From Microcella alkalica (GTDB taxonomy: Bacteria > Actinomycetota > Actinomycetes > Actinomycetales > Microbacteriaceae), in assembly GCF_014595885.1 (NCBI RefSeq), contig NZ_JABUKC010000002.1:1-64000 (forward strand): a DNA stretch of 64,000 bases, written 5' to 3'. The notes beneath the pieces are model-generated. The model was given only the letters and a program-made list of their open reading frames with translations. It was not told the DNA's origin and did not search any database. The translations under genes and the position numbers were made by a program. Below are positions 15,548 through 24,005 of this stretch, piece by piece (position 1 is the first letter of the stretch; each line of letters begins with the position of its first letter).

Positions 15548-15565
15548 CTTTGCATATTTGGCATA
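15548..15565 (-). promoter_or_regulatory. Tandem 9-bp repeat upstream of cyclase gene
   Basis: On the minus strand TATGCCAAA is followed directly by TATGCAAAG, a head-to-tail repeat with 7 of 9 positions identical. It is AT-rich in a GC-rich context and lies 11 bases before the cyclase start, in the 84-bp divergent gap. It could be an operator for the XRE regulator. Confidence 0.4.
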
Positions 15566-15621
15566 CTCAGGGCTAGAGTCGGCCCACCCGATCCTCTGCC
15601 CCTGAGTCGAAGGACACACCC

Positions 15622-17184
15622 ATGACTGGCAACAGAGTCGTTGTCGACCACTCCGACGTCGCCCTCAACCCGCGCCCGCGCGCGACGGAGGTGGAGCAGC
15701 GCGGCATCGACACGGTGCCCGACGCCGACCGCACCTCCACCTGGGTCGACCTCATGCGCATCCAGTTCGGCGGCGCCAACACGTTCGCGACGGTGCTGCT
15801 CGGCACCTTCCCGATCCTGCTCGGGCTGTCGTTCTGGCAGGCCGTCGCCGCGACCCTCGTCGGCCTCGGCCTCGGCATCCTCGTGCTCATGCCGATGGGT
15901 CTGTTCGGCCCGAAGACCGGCACCAACAACGCCGTCTCCTCCGGCGCGTTCTTCGGCGTGCGCGGTCGCGTTGTCGGCTCGTTCCTGTCGCTGCTGACCG
16001 CCGTCGCCTTCTACTCGATCTCGGTCTGGGTCGGCGGCGACGCCCTCGTCGGCGCGCTCAACCGGCTCGCCGGCGTGCCCGACTCGGTCGGCCTGCGCAC
16101 AGTCATCTACGGGCTCATCGGCCTCATCGTGATCGTCGTCGTCGTGTACGGCTACCAGTTCATGCTGCTCATCAACAAGACGGCGGTCATCGCGAACTCG
16201 GTGCTGTTCCTGCTCGCCTTCGTCGCGTTCGCCGGCACCTTCGACCCGTCGTACGACCCGGGCGCCGAGGCCTACGCGCTCGGCAGCTTCTGGCCGACGT
16301 TCGTGCTCTCGGTGCTCATCGTGATGTCGAACCCCGTCTCGTTCGGCGCCTTCCTCGGTGACTGGAGCCGCTACATCCCCGCGTCGACGCCCGCGCGCAA
16401 GCTCTTCGGCGCGACAGCGCTCGGCCAAGGCCTCACGGTCATCCCGTTCCTCTTCGGCGTGGCGACGGCGACCCTCGTCGCCGGCGAGGCCGACTACGTC
16501 TTCGCGCTCATCCAGACCTCGCCGCTGTGGTACGCGGTGCTGCTCATGGCGGTCGCGTTCATCGGCGGCTTGTCGACCGGCTCGACGTCGCTCTACGGCA
16601 CGGGCCTGGACTTCTCGTCGGTCTTCCCGCGCTTCAGCCGCGTGCAGGCGACGATCTTCATCGGCACGATCGCGTTCCTGTTCATCCTGCTGGGCCGCAT
16701 CTTCTTCGACCTGCTCGGCGCGGTGAACGCCTTCGTCGGCGCGATCATCGTCACGACGACGCCGTGGATGATCATCATGGCGATCGGCTACTTCGTGCGT
16801 CGCGGCTCGTTCTCGCGCGACGACCTGCAGGTGTTCAACCGCGGTCAGGTCGGCGGGCGCTACTGGTTCACCGGCGGCGTCAACTGGCGCGGCATGGTCG
16901 CCTGGATCGCCTCGGCGGTGCTCGGCCTGCTCTTCGCCTACTACCCGCCGGTCATCGTCGGGCCGCTCAATGGCGTCGCCGGCGGTGTCGACATCAGCCT
17001 GCTCGTCGCGATCGTCTCGGCGGCGGTGCTGTACCTCGGCGCGCTCGTGCTCTTCCCCGAGCCGGAGTACGTCTACCCCCCGCAGGGCACGCGCCTGGTG
17101 CGCGAGTCGAGCGCGCCGCTGCAGCCGATCGAGACCGACCACGGCTCGGCGGCCGCGAAGGCCGCCGCCCGCCGGGCGAGCTGA
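15622..17184 (+). CDS. NCS1-family nucleobase/purine permease
   Basis: A 520-residue polytopic membrane protein of the NCS1 (cytosine/purine/uracil/thiamine/allantoin) permease family. An N-terminal cytoplasmic stretch (ERRGID-like [14 protein letters not shown]) precedes about twelve hydrophobic segments. Conserved-looking elements are [11 protein letters not shown] in helix 1, [19 protein letters not shown] and [14 protein letters not shown]. It would import a nucleobase or related nitrogen compound with Na+ or H+. The start ATG 15622 is followed downstream by the ureohydrolase after a 103-base gap with alternative hairpins. The substrate is probably linked to the ureohydrolase and cyclase, but cannot be fixed. 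Confidence 0.88.
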   Translation: MTGNRVVVDHSDVALNPRPRATEVEQRGIDTVPDADRTSTWVDLMRIQFGGANTFATVLLGTFPILLGLSFWQAVAATLVGLGLGILVLMPMGLFGPKTGTNNAVSSGAFFGVRGRVVGSFLSLLTAVAFYSISVWVGGDALVGALNRLAGVPDSVGLRTVIYGLIGLIVIVVVVYGYQFMLLINKTAVIANSVLFLLAFVAFAGTFDPSYDPGAEAYALGSFWPTFVLSVLIVMSNPVSFGAFLGDWSRYIPASTPARKLFGATALGQGLTVIPFLFGVATATLVAGEADYVFALIQTSPLWYAVLLMAVAFIGGLSTGSTSLYGTGLDFSSVFPRFSRVQATIFIGTIAFLFILLGRIFFDLLGAVNAFVGAIIVTTTPWMIIMAIGYFVRRGSFSRDDLQVFNRGQVGGRYWFTGGVNWRGMVAWIASAVLGLLFAYYPPVIVGPLNGVAGGVDISLLVAIVSAAVLYLGALVLFPEPEYVYPPQGTRLVRESSAPLQPIETDHGSAAAKAAARRAS

Positions 17185-17187
17185 GCC

Positions 17188-17249
17188 GGATGCCCGGGGG
17201 CGGCCCCGCAGACCGCCCCCGGCGTCCTGCCCGGTCGCCCCGGGCATCC
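17188..17249 (+). promoter_or_regulatory. Two mutually exclusive hairpins before the ureohydrolase gene
   Basis: Positions 17194-17203 (CCGGGGGCGG) pair perfectly with 17213-17222. Positions 17188-17199 (GGATGCCCGGGG) pair perfectly with 17238-17249. The two stems share 17194-17199, so only one can form at a time. The region lies between permease and ureohydrolase in the same operon and may balance their expression or act as an attenuator. Confidence 0.4.
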
Positions 17250-17287
17250 CGCACCGACTCGAACCACCTCGAAGAAGGAGCCCCACC

Positions 17288-18265
17288 GTGGAGCAGCGCA
17301 CGCCCCGCGTGACCGAGAACGGCAACGTCGGCCAGGTCGACGCGACCCAGGTGCCCCGCTACGGCGGCGCCCCGACCTTCGCGCGCCTGCCGCGCTGGGA
17401 CGAGGTCGAGCGCGCCGACGTCGTCGTGCTCGGCGTGCCGTTCGACACGGGCGTCAGCTACCGGCCGGGGGCGCGATTCGGGCCCTCGCACATTCGCGAG
17501 TCGTCGCGACTGCTGCGGCCCTACAACCCCGCGCAGGACGCCAAGCCGTTCGCGCTGCAGCAGGTCGTCGACGGCGGCGACATCGGCGTGAACCCCTTCG
17601 ACATCGGCGAGGCGCTCGCGACGATCGAGGCGGAGGCGACGCGCGTGCTCGACGCCGGCGCGCAGCTGCTGACCCTCGGCGGCGACCACACGATCGCGCT
17701 GCCGCTGCTGCGGGCGATGCACGCCCAGCACGGGCCGATCGCGGTCGTGCACTTCGACGCGCACCTCGACACGTGGGACACCTACTTCGGCGCCGACTAC
17801 ACGCACGGCACGCCGTTCCGCCGTGCCTCGGAGGAGGGGCTGCTCGCGCAGGACTCGTGCCTGCACGTGGGCATCCGCGGACCGCTGTACACGGCGGAGG
17901 ATCTCACCGACGACGGCGACCTCGGCTTCCAGATCGTGCACTCGACCGAGATGGACGCGCTCGGCGCGTCGGGCGTGATCGAGCGCATGCGGGCGCGCGT
18001 CGGCGACCGCCCCGTGTACGTCTCGATCGACATCGACGTGCTCGACCCCGCGTTCGCGCCCGGCACGGGCACGCCCGAGGCAGGCGGCTTCACGAGCCGC
18101 GAGCTGCTCGCGGTGCTGCGCGGCTTCGCCGACGTGAACCTCGTCGGCGCCGACATCGTCGAAGTCGCCCCCGCGTACGACCACGCGCAGATCACGGGCA
18201 TCGCCGCCGCGCACGTCGCGTACGAGCTGCTGACCGTGATGGCGCGGCGCCGGAGCGCGTCGTGA
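17288..18265 (+). CDS. Agmatinase/guanidino-acid ureohydrolase
   Basis: A 325-residue arginase-superfamily enzyme releasing urea from a guanidino compound using two Mn2+ ions. Metal-site motifs are clear: GGDHTIALP (His), [10 protein letters not shown] (Asp, His, Asp) and [22 protein letters not shown] (two Asp). The GTG start at 17288 is chosen for the GAAGGAG ribosome binding site at 17273-17280. Its stop overlaps the next gene (GTGA). SpeB-type agmatinase is the closest general label. The permease and cyclase neighbours hint at a guanidino or purine-derived substrate instead, such as guanidinobutyrate. No nickel-chaperone genes typical of guanidinase are adjacent. Confidence 0.87.
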   Translation: MEQRTPRVTENGNVGQVDATQVPRYGGAPTFARLPRWDEVERADVVVLGVPFDTGVSYRPGARFGPSHIRESSRLLRPYNPAQDAKPFALQQVVDGGDIGVNPFDIGEALATIEAEATRVLDAGAQLLTLGGDHTIALPLLRAMHAQHGPIAVVHFDAHLDTWDTYFGADYTHGTPFRRASEEGLLAQDSCLHVGIRGPLYTAEDLTDDGDLGFQIVHSTEMDALGASGVIERMRARVGDRPVYVSIDIDVLDPAFAPGTGTPEAGGFTSRELLAVLRGFADVNLVGADIVEVAPAYDHAQITGIAAAHVAYELLTVMARRRSAS

Positions 18266-18714
18266 GCGGCGTGTCGGGCCCGATCAGCCGGAGCGACGCG
18301 ACACCGACCGCGGCGACCGGCGCTGACGAGGCCCTCGCCGCCGAGGTGCTCGCCGCGGCCGACGCGATCGTCGACGACTTCGCGCACCACCGCACCGAGG
18401 CCTACTTCGCCGGTTTCGCCGACGACGCGACCTTCGTCTTCCACACCGCCGACCGCCGGCTCGAGAGCCGCGCCGAGTACGAGGCGCTGTGGGCGCAGTG
18501 GGAGCGCGAGGACGGCTTTCGCGTGCACGCCTGCCGCTCGAGCGACCGCCGCGTGCAGCTGCTCGGCGACACCGCGATCTTCACGCACGCGGTCGACTCG
18601 CGCATCGAGCTCGGCGGGCAGGTCGACGACGTCACCGAGCGCGAGACCATCGTCTTCGCGCGCCGCGACGGCCGCTGGGTGGCCGTGCACGAGCACCTGT
18701 CGCCGCGCGCCTAG
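18262..18714 (+). CDS. NTF2-like/SnoaL-type protein
   Basis: A 150-residue protein of the NTF2-like superfamily (SnoaL/DUF4440-like cone fold). After a disordered N terminus come an alpha-helical [35 protein letters not shown] segment and an antiparallel sheet ending [21 protein letters not shown], typical of the fold. The GTG start at 18262 overlaps the stop of the ureohydrolase (GTGA), so it is the last gene of the permease operon. Such proteins can be small isomerases, hydrolases or binding proteins. Its tight coupling suggests a role in the same catabolic step. Confidence 0.78.
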   Translation: MSGVSGPISRSDATPTAATGADEALAAEVLAAADAIVDDFAHHRTEAYFAGFADDATFVFHTADRRLESRAEYEALWAQWEREDGFRVHACRSSDRRVQLLGDTAIFTHAVDSRIELGGQVDDVTERETIVFARRDGRWVAVHEHLSPRA

Positions 18715-18734
18715 CGCTCGCGGCGCGGGGGCGG

Positions 18735-19598
18735 TCAGGCCCCGTCGCGCGGGTGCCACTCGCGCACCCACGCCACACTCGCCGTCATGGGGTAGCCCGC
18801 CGCCTCGCGAGTCGTGCCCTCGAGCGGGAGGTCGTAGAGGTTGAGCATGAGCTGCAGGGGGTAGTCGGGCGACTGGTCGACCTCGGCAACGAGCACGTCG
18901 TCGACGTACCAGCGGGCCGCGCCGGGCATCCACTCGAGCGAGTACGTGCGGAAGCCCCGCGCGTCGCCGGCGATCGGCACGCGCGCGAACTCGTCGCGCA
19001 GTCGGGCGTCGCCGAACGGATGCACGCCCACGCCGATGCTCGTCGCGCCGAGCTCGTCGATCTCGCCGCCGAAGAGCTCGACGACGCAGAGCTCGCCCGA
19101 CTGCTCGGGCTCGGCCTCGTGCCCGATGAGCCACAGCGCCGTGAGGGCGCGCGGGTGCAGGCTCGGCCGGATGCGCGCCTCGACGAGCCCGTACCGCGGC
19201 TGCCACAGTCGGCGCTCGGGCACCGCCGTGCGCACGACGAGCCCGTCGCGGAACCGGTGCTGGCCCCTGTCGCTGCCGACCGGGCCGGAGAACGACCCCG
19301 TCTGCAGGTTCGAGACGCGCAGCTCGCCGTCGTACTCGGGCGACCAGGCCGGCTGGTCGTGGTCGACGCGCAGCTGGAGACCCGTGTCGGTGAGGCGGTA
19401 GCGGGCGGCGCTGCGGTCGGGCGTGCTCCAGTGCGGCAGGTACACGGGCAGCCACCGCGCCGGGTCGAGCGCGGCGCCGACGAAGCGCTCGTTGACGACG
19501 AGCTCGAAGCGCGAGCGGTCGAGCCTCGCGTGAGGGAGGTCGGGGGAGCGGCGCACGGGGTCAGGGTACCGATCGCGCTCCGGAGCGACGCGCGACAT
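18735..19598 (-). CDS. GH16-like (concanavalin-type) protein, atypical active-site motif
   Basis: A 287-residue protein with the jelly-roll features of glycoside hydrolase family 16: repeated Trp-containing strands, RYGLVEARIRPSLHPRALTALWLIGHE, and a late TYSLEWMPGAARWYVDDVLV segment. The usual E-hydrophobic-D-hydrophobic-E motif reads ELCVVE at residues 169-174, so both Glu are kept but the central Asp is Cys171. No signal peptide is seen, so it may act inside the cell or bind rather than cleave glycans. The start is ATG 19598. It is divergent from padR, with a shared 43-bp control region. Confidence 0.75.
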   Translation of the reverse strand: MSRVAPERDRYPDPVRRSPDLPHARLDRSRFELVVNERFVGAALDPARWLPVYLPHWSTPDRSAARYRLTDTGLQLRVDHDQPAWSPEYDGELRVSNLQTGSFSGPVGSDRGQHRFRDGLVVRTAVPERRLWQPRYGLVEARIRPSLHPRALTALWLIGHEAEPEQSGELCVVELFGGEIDELGATSIGVGVHPFGDARLRDEFARVPIAGDARGFRTYSLEWMPGAARWYVDDVLVAEVDQSPDYPLQLMLNLYDLPLEGTTREAAGYPMTASVAWVREWHPRDGA

Positions 19599-19605
19599 CG
19601 TGCCC

Positions 19606-19641
19606 TTGACGATAGTGTGTGACACACAGTACTGTGTCGAC
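19606..19641 (+). promoter_or_regulatory. padR promoter with overlapping palindrome
   Basis: TTGACG (19606-19611) and TACTGT (19630-19635) with an 18-base spacer form a good promoter for padR. The -10 box ends only six bases before ATG 19642, so the mRNA is probably nearly leaderless. The perfect palindrome ACACAGTACTGTGT (19624-19637) covers the -10 box, and a second GTGTGTGACACAC element overlaps it on the left. PadR autorepression, and control of the divergent GH16 gene, would fit. Confidence 0.6.
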
Positions 19642-19989
19642 ATGAGCCCCACCGACGAGCCCGCCCTCGACGCCGGGCACCTGCAAGAGCTGCGCCGAGG
19701 CACCGTCGTGCTCGCGAGCCTGCTCGCCCTGCGCGAGCCCGGCTACGGCTACGCGCTGCTCGAGCACCTCGAGCGCGCCGGCGTCGACGTCGAGGCCAAC
19801 ACCCTCTACCCCCTGCTGCGCCGGCTCGAGGGGCAGGGTCTGCTGTCGAGCGAGTGGAACACCGACGAGAGCCGACCGCGCAAGTTCTACCGCACGAGCC
19901 CCCAGGGCGAGGCGCTCGCCGAGCGCCTGCTCGCCGAGCACCGCCGCCTCACCGACGCCCTCGAGCGTCTCGCCGCCGAAGGAGCCTGA
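19642..19989 (+). CDS. PadR-family transcriptional regulator
   Basis: A 115-residue winged-helix repressor of the PadR family: ELRRGTVVLASLLALREPGYGYAL near residues 14-37, then EANTLYPLLRRLEGQGLL with the DNA-recognition helix, and a wing SRPRKFYRTSPQGEAL. The C-terminal helix for dimerisation is short. I use ATG 19642, since the longer frame from 19600 would overlap its own promoter. It is followed two bases later by a HAAS-type membrane protein, the usual partner of such PadR proteins. Confidence 0.9.
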   Translation: MSPTDEPALDAGHLQELRRGTVVLASLLALREPGYGYALLEHLERAGVDVEANTLYPLLRRLEGQGLLSSEWNTDESRPRKFYRTSPQGEALAERLLAEHRRLTDALERLAAEGA

Positions 19990-19991
19990 GC

Positions 19992-20969
19992 ATGACCGCC
20001 ACGACCACCCCGACCCTCACCGAGCGCTACATCGCCGCCGTCGTGCGGCGCCTGCCCGAGAAGAGCCGCGCCGACGTCGCGACCGAGCTGCGGGCATCCC
20101 TCGCCGACGACATCGAGGCGCGCACCGCGGCCGGGCTCGCGCCCGAGGCCGCCGAGCGCGAGGCCCTCGTCGCCCTCGGCGACCCCGACCGCCTCGCCGC
20201 GGGCTACGCCGGCACGCCGCTGCACCTCATCGGCCCTGCGCTCTACCTCGACTGGCGGCGCCTGCTGACGGTGCTGCTGAGCATCGTGCTGCCCGTCACC
20301 GCCGGAGGGCTCGTGCTCGCCCGCGCGCTCGCTGGCGACGACCCGGGCGAGATCGTGCTCGGCACCGCCGGCACGCTCGTGAGCGTCGCCATCGGGCTCA
20401 CCTTCTGGGTCACGACCGTCTTCGCGATCATCGAGCGAACGGGTGCCGGCGACCGCCCGCTCGTCGCCTGGCGCCCCGAGAGCCTGCCGCCCGGCGACGG
20501 CAAGCCGCAGGTCGGGGTCGACGTGCTCGTCGGGGGCGTGCTCGGGCTCGTGCTGCTGGTCGCCCTGCTGGCCGCGCAGACGGCCTGGCCCGTCTTCCGC
20601 GACGACGACGGCGCGCCCGTGCCGTTCCTGCACCCCGACCTGTGGTCGTTCTGGGTGCCCTACTTCGTCGTCGTGCTCGCCGCCGAGCTCGTCTTCTCGA
20701 TCGTGCTCTACCAGCGCCGCCGCTGGAGCCTCGGCCTCGCCGTCGCGAACATCGTCATCACGCTCGCCTCGGCGGTGCCGCTCATCGCGCTCATCGTGAG
20801 CGACTCCGTCGTGAATCCCGCGTTCTCGGCGCGGCTCGCCGACTCGGAGGGGCTCGTCACGCTCGGCCAGCAAGGCTCCGTCGTCGCTGCCATCGCGATC
20901 GGCGCCGTCGCCCTGTGGGAGTGCGTCGACGGCGTCATCAAGGCCGGTCGCGCGGCGCGCGGAGCCTGA
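19992..20969 (+). CDS. HAAS-domain membrane protein, PadR partner
   Basis: A 325-residue protein. The N-terminal soluble domain of about 75 residues (TERYIAAVVRRLPEKSRADVATELRASLADDIEAR...ALGDPDRLAAGY) matches the HAAS/permease-prefix domain that follows PadR genes in many Gram-positive bacteria. Six or so hydrophobic segments follow (about 90-115, 122-148, 180-200, 220-245, 255-280, 295-315). The start is ATG 19992, two bases after the padR stop. Such pairs usually control membrane or transporter functions, and here the divergent GH16-like gene may be their target. The mechanism is unknown. Confidence 0.8.
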   Translation: MTATTTPTLTERYIAAVVRRLPEKSRADVATELRASLADDIEARTAAGLAPEAAEREALVALGDPDRLAAGYAGTPLHLIGPALYLDWRRLLTVLLSIVLPVTAGGLVLARALAGDDPGEIVLGTAGTLVSVAIGLTFWVTTVFAIIERTGAGDRPLVAWRPESLPPGDGKPQVGVDVLVGGVLGLVLLVALLAAQTAWPVFRDDDGAPVPFLHPDLWSFWVPYFVVVLAAELVFSIVLYQRRRWSLGLAVANIVITLASAVPLIALIVSDSVVNPAFSARLADSEGLVTLGQQGSVVAAIAIGAVALWECVDGVIKAGRAARGA

Positions 20970-20975
20970 GCCCGT

Positions 20976-21019
20976 GATGGCGGATGCTCCGCCGCGACGT
21001 GCGCGGAGCATCCGCCATC
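20976..21019. terminator. Strong bidirectional hairpin
   Basis: GATGGCGGATGCTCCGC (20976-20992) and GCGGAGCATCCGCCATC (21003-21019) form a perfect 17-bp stem with a 10-base loop between the convergent HAAS and tesB genes. Confidence 0.8.
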
Positions 21020-21022
21020 GCG

Positions 21023-21946
21023 TCAGCTCTGCGGCACCCGCACCATGCCCTCCTGCGCGACGCTCGCCACGAGCTGCCCGTCGCGCGTGAAGATGCGACC
21101 CATCGACAGTCCGCGGCCGCCGATTGCGTTCGGCGACTCCTGCACGTAGCAGAGCCACTCGTCGACTCGGGCGAAGCGGTGCCACCACATCGCGTGGTCG
21201 AGGCTCGCCATCTTCAGCCCCGGCGTCGCCCACGACTGCCCGTGCCGGCGCAGGATCGGCTCGAGGATCGAGTAGTCGCTCGCGTAGGCGAGGGCCGCAC
21301 GGTGCAGGTTCTCGTCGTCGGGCAGCGGGCTGAGCGCGCGCAGCCACACCGCCTGGTGCGCGACCTGCTCGCGGTCGCCGCCGAAGTACAGGTGCCCGGG
21401 CGCGTGCCGCAGGTCGAAGGGCCGCTCGGTCGCCCAGAAGCGCGCCACCGGGTGGTCGAGCTGCTCGAGCACCTCGCGCGTGCTGGGCAGCTCCTCCGGC
21501 TGCGGGATGCCCTCCGGCATGGTCGCCTGGTGCTCGAGGCCCGGGTCGACATCCTGGAAGGAGGCGATCATCGACAGGATCGGCAGCCCCTTCTGGTACG
21601 CCTGCGTGCGCCGAGTCGAGAACGACCGCCCGTCGTGGATGCGGTCGACCGAGAAGGTGATCGGCTGGGTCACGTCGCCCGGCCGCAGGAAGTAGCCGTG
21701 CATGGAGTGGATGAAGCGGTCGCCCTCGACCGTGCGGATCGCCGCGAGCACCGACTGCGCCATGACCTGCCCGCCGAAGACGCGGCCCTGCGGCATCCAC
21801 TGGCTCGGCGCGGTGAAGATGTCCTCCGTGGTGCGGGCGCCGGTGTCGGCGAGGTCGAGCGCCTGCAGCATCGCGGCGACGGGGTCGTGGGCGGCGGTCT
21901 CAGCGGCGTCGGTCTCGGCGGGATCGGAGGCGGGGGCGTCGGTCAC
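21023..21946 (-). CDS. tesB: Acyl-CoA thioesterase II
   Basis: A 307-residue TesB-type thioesterase with a double hotdog fold. Typical text includes GRVFGGQVMAQSVLAA (about 54-69), HSMHGYFLRPGD, RRTQAYQKG and, in the second domain, SLDHAMWWHRF with the catalytic-region Asp and a GRGLSMGRIFTRDG end. It hydrolyses acyl-CoA to free acid and CoA. The start at ATG 21946 gives a longer Asp/Ala-rich N terminus than usual; a later start is possible. It is divergent from the next gene, with a 19-base gap. Confidence 0.92.
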   Translation of the reverse strand: MTDAPASDPAETDAAETAAHDPVAAMLQALDLADTGARTTEDIFTAPSQWMPQGRVFGGQVMAQSVLAAIRTVEGDRFIHSMHGYFLRPGDVTQPITFSVDRIHDGRSFSTRRTQAYQKGLPILSMIASFQDVDPGLEHQATMPEGIPQPEELPSTREVLEQLDHPVARFWATERPFDLRHAPGHLYFGGDREQVAHQAVWLRALSPLPDDENLHRAALAYASDYSILEPILRRHGQSWATPGLKMASLDHAMWWHRFARVDEWLCYVQESPNAIGGRGLSMGRIFTRDGQLVASVAQEGMVRVPQS

Positions 21947-21965
21947 GCCCGTAGTCTAGGGAGCG

Positions 21966-22634
21966 ATGTCGAGCATCCTCACGCTTCCCGACGCGCCCGC
22001 CGCGACCGACCTGCAGACGTTGCTGGGCCGGGCCGCGCGGCTCGACGAGAACGGCTCGATCCGCCTAATCCTCGACGGCGGCGTGCTCGCCGCCTACGTC
22101 GCGGTGCTGCACCCCAGGGGCCTGCTCGATCGCGCGCCGACCGTGCTCGGGCTGCGCACGCTCGCCGCCGAGGGCGACCCGATCGACGAGGTCGTGCCCA
22201 TCCGCTCGCTGCGGGCCAGGGTGGATGCGGCGCTCGCCGCCGCGAGGGAGGGCCCCGTCGCGATCGCCCTGCCCACATCCGTCGCCACGGTGGTCTGGGC
22301 GGCGATCTCGCCGCCCAGGGGAGGGTGGCAGGCCATGCAGCCGCTCGACCCGCAGCTGTTCGAAACCGCGGCCCGCGCCGGCATCGACGAGGTCGCGACG
22401 GCCGTGCCGGAGGGTCTCGGCAGCGACCTCGTGCACCGCGTGCGCAGCGAGGTGTGGGGTCGGCCGATCGAGGGCCACGACCACATCCCGGCCGGGGCGG
22501 CGTTCGCCGCGCTGAGCCTCGGGTTCCTCGGCGACGACGCCCTGCAGCAGTACGCCTCGGGCTCGTGGCTGCGGTTCACGACGCGGCGCGGGCACGTGCT
22601 CGTGAAGCAGGCCGGCTGGTCGCTCGGGCGCTGA
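21966..22634 (+). CDS. Conserved actinobacterial protein of unknown function
   Basis: A 222-residue soluble protein with no motif I recognise, no signal peptide and no membrane segment. It looks alpha/beta and contains a conserved-looking Trp-rich stretch (VVWAAISPPRGGWQAM) and a C-terminal HVLVKQAGWSLGR. Start ATG 21966 lies 19 bases from the divergent tesB start, so the two may share a control region. Coding character is supported by uniformly high GC at third positions. Confidence 0.7.
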   Translation: MSSILTLPDAPAATDLQTLLGRAARLDENGSIRLILDGGVLAAYVAVLHPRGLLDRAPTVLGLRTLAAEGDPIDEVVPIRSLRARVDAALAAAREGPVAIALPTSVATVVWAAISPPRGGWQAMQPLDPQLFETAARAGIDEVATAVPEGLGSDLVHRVRSEVWGRPIEGHDHIPAGAAFAALSLGFLGDDALQQYASGSWLRFTTRRGHVLVKQAGWSLGR

Positions 22635-22868
22635 GCCCGCGGCGTTGCGAGTGGCTCGGGCCGCGCATCCGTCACCGATCGTCGGGTGTGCCCGGCGCGC
22701 TCTCCACACCCCGGCGGGTCGATGTTGTGCACTCCGAGAGGGGTGGTCTACCGTCGAGGCAACCTCGGGCGACGATGCCCGGGTCAGTCATGCGGCCCAC
22801 CGGCCGACGGCTGTGAGGATCGACCGCGCCCGGCACACCCGCTCGGCGCGCGGCGGATCGGAGATGCG

Positions 22869-24005
22869 ATGCGTGCAACGGTGCCCGACGACCGACTCGA
22901 GGCGGAGCTCCCCGCGCCTCCCGATGCGCTCGTGCAGCTGCTCGACCCGGAGGGTCGACGACGCTCCGACCCGCTCTACGATCCGTACGTCGCCGACCTG
23001 ACCGGCGACGACCTGCTCGCGCTGCTCGACGACCTCATCGTCGTGCGCCGCATCGACGTCGAGGCGACCGCCCTCCAGCGTCAGGGCCAGCTCGGGCTGT
23101 GGCCGCCGCTGCTCGGCCAGGAGGCCGCCCAGGTGGGCTCGGCCCGCGCACTGCGCGCCGACGACTTCGTGTTCTCGAGCTATCGCGAGAACGGCGTCGC
23201 CTACTGCCGGGGCGTCGAGCTGCCCGCGATCGTCGAGGTGTGGCGCGGCACGGCGCAGGCGGGCTGGAACCCCTATGACGTCAACATGGCCACGCCCCAG
23301 ATCGTCATCGGCGCGCAGACGCTGCACGCCGTCGGCTACGCGGTCGGATGCCGGCACGACGGCGTCGACACCGCCACGATCACCTACTTCGGCGACGGCG
23401 CCACGACGCAGGGCGACGTCAACGAGGCGATGGTCTTCGCCGCTTCGTTCGGCGCGCCCGTGGTCTTCTTCTGCCAGAACAACCACTGGGCGATCTCGGA
23501 GCCCGTGGGCCTGCAGGCGCAGCGCCCGATCGCGGAGCGCGCGCCCGGCTTCGGCATCCCCTCGATGCGCGTCGACGGCAACGACGTGCTCGCCGTGCTC
23601 GCCGCCACCCGACGCGCCCTCGAGCGCGCCCACCGCGGCGACGGCCCGAGCTTCATCGAGGCTGTCACCTACCGCATGGGGCCGCACACGACCTCTGACG
23701 ACCCGACGCGCTACGTCGACCCGCTCGAGCGCGAGGCGTGGAGTGCAAAGGATCCGATCCAGCGGCTCGAGGCGCACCTGCGCGAGGCGGGCATCCTCAC
23801 CGACGAGACGTCGGCCCGCATCGCCGCGCACGCCGACGCGATCGCCGCGGAGTTCCGCGCCGGCTGTCTCGCGCTGCCGAACCCCGCCCCGCTGTCGGTG
23901 TTCGACCACGTGTACGCCGAGCCGCACCGCGGGCTCGAGCGGCAGCGGGCCGAACAGCAGGCGTATCTGCGCAGCATCGGCGAGCTCGAGGAGGCGGCGG
24001 AATGA
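22869..24005 (+). CDS. 2-oxoacid dehydrogenase E1 alpha (branched-chain type)
   Basis: A 378-residue thiamine-diphosphate E1 alpha subunit. The ThDP/Mg motif GDGATTQGDVNEAMVFAA, with the downstream Asn of NNHWAIS, is present (about 175-210), preceded by SSYRENG and followed by YRMGPHTTSDDPTRY, the phosphorylation-loop-like region. Start ATG 22869 was chosen because upstream sequence lacks homology. It overlaps the E1 beta start (ATGA). With E1 beta and E2 it would oxidise branched-chain 2-oxoacids to acyl-CoA; its link to the leucine genes favours this over pyruvate. No E3 gene is present in this window. Confidence 0.92.
   Translation: MRATVPDDRLEAELPAPPDALVQLLDPEGRRRSDPLYDPYVADLTGDDLLALLDDLIVVRRIDVEATALQRQGQLGLWPPLLGQEAAQVGSARALRADDFVFSSYRENGVAYCRGVELPAIVEVWRGTAQAGWNPYDVNMATPQIVIGAQTLHAVGYAVGCRHDGVDTATITYFGDGATTQGDVNEAMVFAASFGAPVVFFCQNNHWAISEPVGLQAQRPIAERAPGFGIPSMRVDGNDVLAVLAATRRALERAHRGDGPSFIEAVTYRMGPHTTSDDPTRYVDPLEREAWSAKDPIQRLEAHLREAGILTDETSARIAAHADAIAAEFRAGCLALPNPAPLSVFDHVYAEPHRGLERQRAEQQAYLRSIGELEEAAE

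Noticed and set aside
15538-17325. Long 5' extension of the cyclase gene (open back to 17325)
   Set aside because: The extension is antisense to the NCS1 permease and has no conserved domain; the family homology starts at ATG 15537.
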